A stretch of 6,767 nt of DNA, from NCBI GenBank assembly GCA_003526525.1, contig DPVV01000006.1, forward strand, positions 3,249 through 10,015, in the 5' to 3' direction. Below, piece by piece: positions 1 through 5,424 of this stretch. A model generated the notes under the pieces. That model was not told the DNA's origin, did no database searches, and worked only from the letters and a program-made list of their open reading frames with translations. The DNA comes from Lachnoclostridium phytofermentans (lineage in GTDB: Bacteria > Bacillota > Clostridia > Lachnospirales > Lachnospiraceae). Numbering within the stretch: position 1 is the first letter of the stretch; every line of letters begins with the position of its first letter. The position numbers were made by a program, and so were the translations under genes.

Positions 1-8
1 CTGAACCG

Positions 9-788
9 CTAATAATCCGGTTCATACAAATTTATTAATCCTGAAGGAAGAACCAAAGTATCAATCGTCGCGTACTTAAAACTATCTATTGCTATATCCT
101 TAACAGTTAATGGTATGATGTAACGTTTTTGCTTTTTCCCTTGTGGGTAAGCTATTAATGCTGTCTTATCATTATTAAACCAAACGCCCCCCTCCACGGT
201 ATAATAAAAGTTATCTTTCGCAACTTCAAATGCTTGTAAATTAGGCAGATTTCCATAATCTGAGAACGGTTTGTAACTTAGTCCAAATCGAGTTCCTAAC
301 ACTATCTTTTCAAGATAAATATTATACCCAAAAGCTTGCTCAGCTATAGAAGTTATAAACTCTGGCATGATATAAATCTTTTCTGGCTTTGAGGATGGAT
401 AATGAAGTAATGATGTTTGATCTTTGCTATATAATACTCCATTCACTGATAAGAAATAGAGGTTCTCTTTACTAACCTCAATGTCTTCTAATTTGGATAA
501 GAAGTAGTTCTCATTTATTTTCTCATTTTCCCTAATAGTATGAAATGATCTCCCAATGTCTTCTAATGTAGATGGTAATATTATTTCTTTTACATTAGGA
601 AATGGAAAGAATACAAATCTACCTAAACTTTCAACTCCTTCTTCAAAAATAATTTTCTTAACTTTAGGGTAAGCATCGTTTCCTTCGAAAGAATTAAAAT
701 CTACATTCTTAGGGATAAGTATAGTTTCTTCCCCCTTATAACTGCTATTATTTCCCCAAACAAACTGATCTTTCTCATTTACTACCAT
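9..788 (-). CDS. BspA-like leucine-rich repeat protein, body without signal peptide
   Basis: This 259-residue open frame is the body of a secreted LRR protein. It carries BspA-type LRR strands (for example LPSTLEDIG near residues 71-79 and MPEFITSIAEQAF near 141-153) and two copies of the module seen in the upstream paralogue: residues 103-131, with NGVLYSKDQT and YP, and residues 187-215, with GGVWFNNDKT and YP. Its beginning (VKKIIFEEGVESLG) aligns with the start of the upstream protein (VKHIKIDTTETYLG), so the two are paralogues. It ends in TAG after an LRR strand, with only 8 bases left in the window. The ATG at 788 has no properly spaced ribosome binding site; AGGG sits almost against it. 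The natural start is more likely the ATG at 872, with which this frame is continuous apart from one stop codon. BspA-like LRR proteins are usually surface or secreted binding proteins, but no ligand can be assigned here. Confidence 0.6.
   Translation of the reverse strand: MVVNEKDQFVWGNNSSYKGEETILIPKNVDFNSFEGNDAYPKVKKIIFEEGVESLGRFVFFPFPNVKEIILPSTLEDIGRSFHTIRENEKINENYFLSKLEDIEVSKENLYFLSVNGVLYSKDQTSLLHYPSSKPEKIYIMPEFITSIAEQAFGYNIYLEKIVLGTRFGLSYKPFSDYGNLPNLQAFEVAKDNFYYTVEGGVWFNNDKTALIAYPQGKKQKRYIIPLTVKDIAIDSFKYATIDTLVLPSGLINLYEPDY
144..482 (-). repeat. Two GVLYSKD/YP protein modules in the downstream LRR gene
   Basis: Two modules, at 482-396 and 230-144, have the pattern of a strand, SKEN or AKDN, a G-V core, a K-x-x or D-K-T turn, and a final YP. 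The G-V positions are 84 residues apart. The same module occurs six times in the neighbouring gene. Confidence 0.7.
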
Positions 789-879
789 TCCCTAAGCAAA
801 ACCAGTGTTTGTTAGGAGTAAGAACATTAGTGTTACTAGTAAAAAAGCAATGATTTTTTTCAAATAGTTCATATCGTAG

Positions 880-886
880 CCTCCCC
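880..886 (-). promoter_or_regulatory. Ribosome binding site for the interrupted LRR gene
   Basis: On the minus strand this is GGGGAGG, 7 bases before the ATG at 872. It lies in the 22-base gap after the upstream LRR gene. It decides the start at 872 rather than 788, and so exposes the stop codon after the signal peptide. Confidence 0.85.
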
Positions 887-894
887 TTTAAATT

Positions 895-2910
895 CTAATA
901 GGTATGCAATGTAATATTGTCAAAATGGATAGGTTGAAAATTATTATGATACCATTTTTTAATCCATAAATCTCCATCCTTAAGATATTGGCATTGACTA
1001 CTGCTATCGATATAAATATCTTTTAAATAAGGATTATAATTTAAATTTCTTACATCATAAATATCGTCAACTTCTTTTGGTAAATAGTAATTAGAATTCG
1101 TTTTTCCAACGGGATAGGCAATAAGCACCGCAGTACCATTAGAATATAATACTCCATCAATTGAGGTATGGAACTGATTAGTCGGATCAACTTCAATTTC
1201 TTTTAAAGCACTAAAATAAAGCAAAGCATCTCCATAATTATGATTTTCTCCGTCTGTGTAACTAACATCTCCAAACCAATGTACACTCTGTGGAATTTTT
1301 AAAGTTTGTAAATAGTGATTTTCATTTCCAAATGCTACGACTTCTACAGTGTCAGGAATTTGATACACTTTATCCGTTTTAGCTGATGGATACACCAATA
1401 ATACCGATTTGTCTTTTGATAATAGTACACCCTCTACTGAAATATAATAAGGATTTTCTTTTGATACAACAAATTCTTTTAAATTCGGGCAATCAGTACC
1501 CGTTGGTATTGTATATATTCCGTAATCATAATCATTAACAAAGTCATATAGTTTGCAATTATCTGATACTACGAGTTTTTCAAGATGATTCTGTTTGACT
1601 AGTTGGTCATTATCTACATTAGTCACTGTCTCTGGAATCTTAAATTCTTTCGCTGGTAAATCAATTGGGTACCAAAGGACTTGAGTTTTCTCTTTATTAT
1701 ATAAAACACCATTTTCTATAACAAATAATTTATTATCTCTATCAATTTTTAGTTCTGAAAGGTTTACAAAACCGCCTAATAGTACACGATAATAAGGTTT
1801 TAGTTTACCTTTAAACTTTCTGAGATTTTTAGGTAATGTTAATACCTTTGTTGTGTTTTCTGTACAGAATAATTCCATGGGAAAGACTTCTAAGTTGTTA
1901 TGTATTGTTATGTCTGTATCTTTATTTTGGTTTGGATACAGCCTTAAATTCTTGTAATCACTTGAATATAATACTCCATCATACTGTTTAAAATAAGGAT
2001 GTTGTTTATTCACAAAAATTTGTTCGATACGATTATCAGCTGTCCCAATAATGGCTGTAAGAGCGTCAGGAATCGTTATCTGCTTTACTTTATTAAAATG
2101 CTTAATCATGCTGCAATCTAGATATGTTAATTCTTGTGGTAATATAAGAGATTCTACTATCTTTTCTTCCGGCCAATAATAAAGATAGCTTTTGTCTTTA
2201 CTGTAAACTACACCATCAATTGAAGTTAAGCTTTTATTTTTCTCTGAAATTATTACTTTAGTAAGAGGTGTATTCTTGAAAATGCCACTATAAAAAGATC
2301 TGAAGCTTGTTGGCAACGATATTTCCGTTAAATTTGTCTTCGCAAACGCTTCGCTTTCTATCAATATTACACCTTCCGGAATAATAACTGAATTGATTGG
2401 AACATTATTAAAAGCACTATCCTCTATTATTTTAGTACCGGCTTCTACTACAGCATCCTTATTTCCATTGTATGGATAAAGAATTAACCTATCCTTTGAT
2501 TTATTATATAAAACACCATTAATGCTTGAGTAAGCTGAGTTCTTCTCATCTACTAAAAATTCTTTTAGATTAGGTAGCGGATATGTACTAATAGAAGATA
2601 TGCTAGTAATGTTTGCAGGAATGTAAATACTTATAGCATTAGTAAAACATGTTAATTCATATAAGCCAAGATATGTTTCTGTAGTATCAATTTTAATATG
2701 TTTTACTTTTTCAAACTTTGTTAACAAGTCTTTGTTATCTGTATCAATTGAAGTATTATGAAGAATAATTGTATCCTCATTCTCAAAAGTATAGTCAGGA
2801 TTGTTATTAACTGCTGAAGCACCCATAACTTTTATTTCGTTATTGTAACAATTACAAAAAATAATAAGTGTTAAGATTCCAATGATCATCAATATTTTTC
2901 TCTTATTCAT
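895..2910 (-). CDS. Secreted BspA-like leucine-rich repeat protein, 671 residues
   Basis: The protein starts with a signal peptide: basic MNKRK, hydrophobic ILMIIGILTLIIF, and a possible cleavage after GASA near residue 33. The CNC at 19-21 does not make a good lipobox because F or N precedes each cysteine. The rest alternates BspA/LRR_5-type strands (IPANITSISS, IPEGVILIESEAF, LPTSFRSF, IPETVTNV, IPDTVEVVAF) with six copies of a module holding a GV(L/V)Y or GVLL core and ending in YP or WP, near residues 117-146, 219-248, 298-327, 387-416, 480-509 and 571-600. A seventh, decayed copy (KDGDLWIKKW) lies near the C-terminus. No sortase motif, SLH domain, dockerin or enzyme domain is visible, so the means of surface attachment, if any, is unknown. 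Such proteins often act in adhesion or binding, but the role here is an inference only. The start has a GGGGG ribosome binding site. A paralogous, interrupted gene follows 22 bases downstream. Confidence 0.85.
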   Translation of the reverse strand: MNKRKILMIIGILTLIIFCNCYNNEIKVMGASAVNNNPDYTFENEDTIILHNTSIDTDNKDLLTKFEKVKHIKIDTTETYLGLYELTCFTNAISIYIPANITSISSISTYPLPNLKEFLVDEKNSAYSSINGVLYNKSKDRLILYPYNGNKDAVVEAGTKIIEDSAFNNVPINSVIIPEGVILIESEAFAKTNLTEISLPTSFRSFYSGIFKNTPLTKVIISEKNKSLTSIDGVVYSKDKSYLYYWPEEKIVESLILPQELTYLDCSMIKHFNKVKQITIPDALTAIIGTADNRIEQIFVNKQHPYFKQYDGVLYSSDYKNLRLYPNQNKDTDITIHNNLEVFPMELFCTENTTKVLTLPKNLRKFKGKLKPYYRVLLGGFVNLSELKIDRDNKLFVIENGVLYNKEKTQVLWYPIDLPAKEFKIPETVTNVDNDQLVKQNHLEKLVVSDNCKLYDFVNDYDYGIYTIPTGTDCPNLKEFVVSKENPYYISVEGVLLSKDKSVLLVYPSAKTDKVYQIPDTVEVVAFGNENHYLQTLKIPQSVHWFGDVSYTDGENHNYGDALLYFSALKEIEVDPTNQFHTSIDGVLYSNGTAVLIAYPVGKTNSNYYLPKEVDDIYDVRNLNYNPYLKDIYIDSSSQCQYLKDGDLWIKKWYHNNFQPIHFDNITLHTY
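1111..2562 (-). repeat. Array of six GVLYSKD/YP modules within the LRR protein
   Basis: The modules lie at about 2562-2473, 2256-2167, 2019-1930, 1752-1663, 1473-1384 and 1200-1111. The conserved G-V positions are spaced 101, 79, 89, 93 and 92 residues apart, so the unit is a long irregular repeat of about 80-100 residues made of one module plus one or two LRR strands. Protein sequence has diverged, but short DNA identities survive: 18 bases are identical at 1142-1159 and 1964-1981. Confidence 0.75.
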
Positions 2911-2914
2911 TTTA

Positions 2915-2919
2915 CCCCC
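2915..2919 (-). promoter_or_regulatory. Unusual GGGGG ribosome binding site of the 671-residue LRR gene
   Basis: The minus strand reads GGGGG followed by TAAA and then ATG, a gap of only 4 bases. It is a poorer match to the consensus than the GGAGG sites of the other genes in the window, so initiation may be weaker here than for the downstream paralogue. Confidence 0.55.
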
Positions 2920-2940
2920 ATAATATAATCCCTTATTTTT

Positions 2941-3060
2941 ACAACTAGTATCTAAAAGATGTTTGTCAATTATATGTCATAATTTGGTATTATATATGCA
3001 CATTAATAAGTTTATTACTTATTCTAAAAATAGGTTTTTTGTCTAAAATTTTTATCTAAT
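2941..3060 (-). promoter_or_regulatory. AT-rich probable promoter region of the LRR gene pair
   Basis: This stretch is only 15-23% GC and holds no gene. On the minus strand it contains a perfect TTGACA (2969-2964) and two TATAAT hexamers (2994-2989 and 2974-2969). No pair of good hexamers has a 16-18 base spacer: the sequence 16-18 bases after TTGACA is a poor -10, and upstream of the TATAAT copies there is no good -35. TGACA also occurs twice, 11 bases apart, around the second TATAAT. A promoter is likely here because the upstream operon has a terminator, but the exact site is unresolved. Confidence 0.35.
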
Positions 3061-3180
3061 ATTCGAGATGCGCTTAAGTATTGGCGCGTGGGCAATGCAC
3101 CTCGTACCTCATCACCTGACAAAGAGCCACACTAACAAAGTCAGAAGCTTAACGATGTCGTAGGCATCTGTAGCATACAA
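3061..3180. other. GC-rich intergenic island of unknown function (possible dispersed repeat or small RNA)
   Basis: By count this 120-base stretch is 47.5% GC (53% in the first half), against 15-23% in the 120 bases to its left. It holds no gene with a ribosome binding site. Visible structure is modest: ATGCGC paired with GCGCGT (one G-T pair) near 3068-3087, CTGAC (3116-3120) paired with GTCAG (3140-3144), GATG paired with CATC near 3154-3168, and ACCTC at 3099 and 3106 with ACCT at 3114. It sits between the transporter terminator and the LRR promoter region. The abrupt composition change suggests an inserted or dispersed element, or a structured RNA. I do not recognise a known RNA family. 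Confidence 0.4.
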
Positions 3181-3213
3181 AAGGGAAGGTTCCTTTTCAA
3201 AGAACCTTCCCTT
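3181..3213 (-). terminator. Rho-independent terminator of the sugar transporter operon
   Basis: A perfect 12-bp inverted repeat (3181-3192 with 3202-3213) encloses a 9-base loop. On the minus strand the stem ends in a run of four T (3182-3179), and it lies 28 bases after the binding-protein stop codon. The T run is short, so termination may be incomplete. On the plus strand no T run follows, which supports the minus orientation. Confidence 0.75.
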
Positions 3214-3241
3214 ACGTATTATTTTCTATCTTAAGAGGGTA

Positions 3242-4312
3242 TTACTGATATAAACAAGGTGCAATATCAGCTGAATTGTAATTTTCTGAATTATACCACT
3301 GGCAACCAGTATCTACATCTTCTACCTTCTCACCCTTTGCTGCTGCAACAGCTAAGCGAACTGCATTATAGCCAATGGATACTGGATCTTGTGTAACAGA
3401 ACCATAGAAAACCTTATTCTTAATGGCATCAATCTGAAGTGCACCTGAGTCGAAACCAACTGCTATAACTTTACCTTCACCAAGCTTATTTAGACCTTCA
3501 TTAGCGTTAATAATACATTTTGCTGCAAATTCATTAGATCCATAAATTGCAACTAAGTCTTCTTTGTTTAATAATGTTAATGCTTCGGTCTTTCCTGCAT
3601 TATCAGTAACTTCTGCTGGAATACGAACTTCAATGATAACTTTAGCACCATCTGATTTACGGTTATACTTATCATGACCTTCTACGCAGGAATTATTTTC
3701 ACCAATTAAAGAACTCATCTTGTCAACAAAACCTGAAGTACGTTTTACAATGGAATCTGAGTTTGCTTCTTGGGATACTACACCTATACGAACAACATTG
3801 GATGGATTTGTTACTTTGTCTTTAATCGCTTCGTACATCTTTGTAGCTGCTAATTCACCTGCTGCATAATTATCTGTAGCTGCATTTGCTTTCACAGCGC
3901 CTTCTGGAGCACCTGGTACACCTGAATCAAAACCAATGATTGGAATACCTTGTGATTGAGCCTGGCTAAGTGCATCCAAAGCTGCTTTCGTATCAAGAGC
4001 TGCAAGACAAATTGCAGAAGGTTTTTTATTAATTGCATTGTTGATTTGTTCTACTTGCGTAGCAATTGCACCTTCACCCTCTGGACCTACAAAGTTTGTT
4101 TTAACTTTAAATTCTTGTTCTGCTTTCTTACTTCCTGCTAATACCGCTTGCCAAAAGTCATGTTGGAACCCTTTTGCTACAATTTCGATCGTCATTTCTT
4201 TACCGGTACCACTTGTAGCTTTGTCATTGGAATTGTCCTTCTTACACCCAGACAGTAGACCTAACATCATAACTGCTGTTAAGGAAATCGCGATAACTTT
4301 TTTTGCTTTCAT
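3242..4312 (-). CDS. Sugar ABC transporter substrate-binding lipoprotein (RbsB-like, periplasmic-binding-protein fold type I)
   Basis: This protein captures a sugar outside the membrane and delivers it to the permease encoded just upstream. The 356-residue product has a lipoprotein signal: basic MKAKK, a hydrophobic core, and lipobox LLSGC with the modified cysteine at about residue 23. Family features follow in order: KGFQHDFWQAV (47-57) in the first ligand-facing region, ICLAALDTKAALDAL, GIPIIGFDSG, the TDNYAAGELAA helix near 146-156, IYGSNEFAAK, IAVGFDSG, and SVTQDPVSIGYNAVRLA near 305-321. The start is the ATG at 4312 because GGAGG lies 8 bases before it; an in-frame TTG at 4318 would be only 2 bases from that site. 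Several pentose, hexose and other ligands fit this family, and the sequence does not show which. The gene ends the operon, before a strong stem-loop. Confidence 0.9.
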   Translation of the reverse strand: MKAKKVIAISLTAVMMLGLLSGCKKDNSNDKATSGTGKEMTIEIVAKGFQHDFWQAVLAGSKKAEQEFKVKTNFVGPEGEGAIATQVEQINNAINKKPSAICLAALDTKAALDALSQAQSQGIPIIGFDSGVPGAPEGAVKANAATDNYAAGELAATKMYEAIKDKVTNPSNVVRIGVVSQEANSDSIVKRTSGFVDKMSSLIGENNSCVEGHDKYNRKSDGAKVIIEVRIPAEVTDNAGKTEALTLLNKEDLVAIYGSNEFAAKCIINANEGLNKLGEGKVIAVGFDSGALQIDAIKNKVFYGSVTQDPVSIGYNAVRLAVAAAKGEKVEDVDTGCQWYNSENYNSADIAPCLYQ

Positions 4313-4320
4313 AAACAAAT

Positions 4321-4325
4321 CCTCC
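4321..4325 (-). promoter_or_regulatory. Ribosome binding site of the binding-protein gene
   Basis: GGAGG on the minus strand, 8 bases before ATG 4312. It sets the start at the ATG and rules out the TTG at 4318. Confidence 0.85.
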
Positions 4326-4335
4326 TTTTTTAATA

Positions 4336-4391
4336 GCTTTTATGTAAACTAAAAGCATACAAAATTAAGTTTTAACTTCGAAATAAGTTAA
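4336..4391 (-). other. Two intercistronic hairpins between permease and binding-protein genes
   Basis: Within the 111-base gap lie two perfect 7-bp stems: 4372-4378 with 4385-4391 (6-base loop) and 4336-4342 with 4350-4356 (7-base loop). Neither is followed by a clean T run on the minus strand, so they are poor terminators. Such hairpins can stabilise or process the downstream message, which would fit the usual need for more binding protein than permease. That role is inferred. In DNA this AT-rich, short stems also arise by chance. Confidence 0.35.
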
Positions 4392-4423
4392 TGTGATTTA
4401 TTTTTACGGTTTTCTTATCTTTT

Positions 4424-5410
4424 TTAACAAGATTTTCTTTTACGATTTCTAACATCTAAGTAAACAGCGATAATCAATACAATACCGGTTATTAATAACT
4501 GATAATGTGGTTGTAAATCAATGAATGGAAGTCCTGTCTTTAATACGCACATAATAAATACACCGATGATTGTACCAATTACAGTACCAACTCCACCTGC
4601 CAAAGAAGTACCACCAATTACAACGCCTGCAATTGCTTCAAGCTCAAATCCATTCCCTGTACTAGGCATTATTGTAGAGTTGATTGCGGCATATGCGATA
4701 CCAGCAATTCCAGCAAAAGTACCACTTATGACATAGGCTAATATCTCCCATTTCACGATGTTCACACCAGATAGTCTTGTTGCTTCCTTGTTACTTCCCA
4801 ATGATAATATGTATCTTCCTGGTTTTGTTTTTGTTAAAATAATAGTCATCACTATCATGCATATCAGCAATAGAATAATACCTGTTGGGAATCCAGATGG
4901 AAAATGCTCTGTAGAACCGGTACGAAAAATTGATTTATACCAACCATCTGTAGAGGTTCTAAGTGGAAATGTTATACTCTTAGTCTTTGTTATAATAGAA
5001 CCTAATCCTCGTGTCACCATCATGGTTCCAAGTGTTGCAATAAATGCTGGAAGTTTCATAACTGCAACCATAATTCCATTACATAAACCAAAGAAAGTGC
5101 CGCATAAAACGATAATAATAAGGCATAACCATAACGGAACTCCCTTTTCATATAGCACACCACCAGTAAGTGCGGAACAAATTAATACCGTACCTATAGA
5201 CAAATCAATTCCACCAGTTACAATAACAAAGGTTACACCAATTGCCATGAACCCAATATAATACGAAGAGTCAAAAATACTGACTAATGTACTCATGGTA
5301 CGAAATGCTGGACTCATCAAGCAGAAAAATAGATAAATTACGATTAATGCAAGTAGCGCTGCAACCTTCTGAGTTCCGATTGACTTTATTTTGTTTACTA
5401 ACTTATTCAT
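4424..5410 (-). CDS. Sugar ABC transporter permease (RbsC-like, BPD_transp_2 family)
   Basis: This 328-residue integral membrane protein forms the translocation path of a CUT2-type sugar importer, probably as a homodimer coupled to the ATPase encoded upstream. Hydrophobic segments span the length, roughly at residues 15-33, 52-64, 72-86, 94-118, 123-140, 173-193, 222-243, 257-290 and 303-321. Family landmarks are GGIDLSIG (66-73), PAFIATLGT (121-129), the ATPase-contact region GSNKEATRLSGVNI (205-218) and AIAGVVIGGTSLAGG (259-273). The loop at about 146-172 (RTSTDGWYKSIFRTG onward) is polar and probably external. Length is normal for the family. The ATG at 5410 has GGAGG 7 bases before it. 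The gene starts 14 bases after the ATPase stop, so the two are co-transcribed. Confidence 0.92.
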   Translation of the reverse strand: MNKLVNKIKSIGTQKVAALLALIVIYLFFCLMSPAFRTMSTLVSIFDSSYYIGFMAIGVTFVIVTGGIDLSIGTVLICSALTGGVLYEKGVPLWLCLIIIVLCGTFFGLCNGIMVAVMKLPAFIATLGTMMVTRGLGSIITKTKSITFPLRTSTDGWYKSIFRTGSTEHFPSGFPTGIILLLICMIVMTIILTKTKPGRYILSLGSNKEATRLSGVNIVKWEILAYVISGTFAGIAGIAYAAINSTIMPSTGNGFELEAIAGVVIGGTSLAGGVGTVIGTIIGVFIMCVLKTGLPFIDLQPHYQLLITGIVLIIAVYLDVRNRKRKSC

Positions 5411-5417
5411 TAATTTC

Positions 5418-5422
5418 CCTCC
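5418..5422 (-). promoter_or_regulatory. Ribosome binding site of the permease gene
   Basis: GGAGG on the minus strand, 7 bases before ATG 5410, within the 14-base gap after the ATPase stop codon. It confirms the permease start. Confidence 0.8.
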
Positions 5423-5424
5423 AA

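Larger units (their letters stand above)
9..872 (-). pseudogene. Secreted LRR protein gene interrupted by an in-frame TAG after its signal peptide
   Basis: Reading from the ATG at 872-870 gives a 26-residue signal peptide: a basic start (MNYLKK), a hydrophobic core (IIAFLLVTLMFLLL), then TNTGFA, a plausible cleavage site. The next codon is TAG (794-792), followed by GGA and ATG (788) and then 258 further residues in the same frame. A GGGGAGG ribosome binding site lies 7 bases before the 872 ATG, so this is clearly the original start. One substitution from a sense codon (for example CAG, GAG or AAG) would create the stop. The restored protein would be about 286 residues. The gene follows its 671-residue paralogue by 22 bases and should be co-transcribed with it. 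Alternatives are a sequencing error, readthrough, or termination and restart at the ATG 3 bases downstream, which would give a cytoplasmic protein. Amber recoding is unlikely because both LRR genes end in TAG. Confidence 0.75.

Noticed and set aside
786..788. ATG at 788 as the native start of the downstream LRR gene
   Set aside because: It lacks a spaced ribosome binding site, whereas the in-frame ATG at 872 has a strong one and encodes a signal peptide that fits the protein family.
792..794. TAG read as pyrrolysine or another recoded amino acid
   Set aside because: Both LRR genes use TAG as their final stop, the position is next to a signal peptide rather than in an enzyme active site, and no recoding element is visible.
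2964..2994. A precise -35/-10 promoter for the LRR genes
   Set aside because: Good single hexamers exist (TTGACA, TATAAT) but none are paired at a proper spacing, so only a promoter region is annotated.
3140..3160. GTTAAGCTTCT on the minus strand resembles a conserved part of 5S rRNA
   Set aside because: Only about 11 bases match. The other conserved 5S segments and helices are not found around it, so this is probably chance.
3068..3163. A 31-codon plus-strand open frame (MRLSIGAWAMHLV onward) in the GC-rich island
   Set aside because: No ribosome binding site precedes it, it is very short, and the surrounding block looks like a non-coding element. It is kept only as a possible spurious ORF of a repeat.
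4313..4318. TTG at 4318 as start of the binding-protein gene
   Set aside because: It lies only 2 bases from the GGAGG site. The ATG at 4312 has an 8-base gap and gives a normal lipoprotein signal.
3956..5261. Plus-strand open frames opposite the binding-protein and permease genes
   Set aside because: They are antisense shadows of strongly supported minus-strand genes and show no family features of their own.
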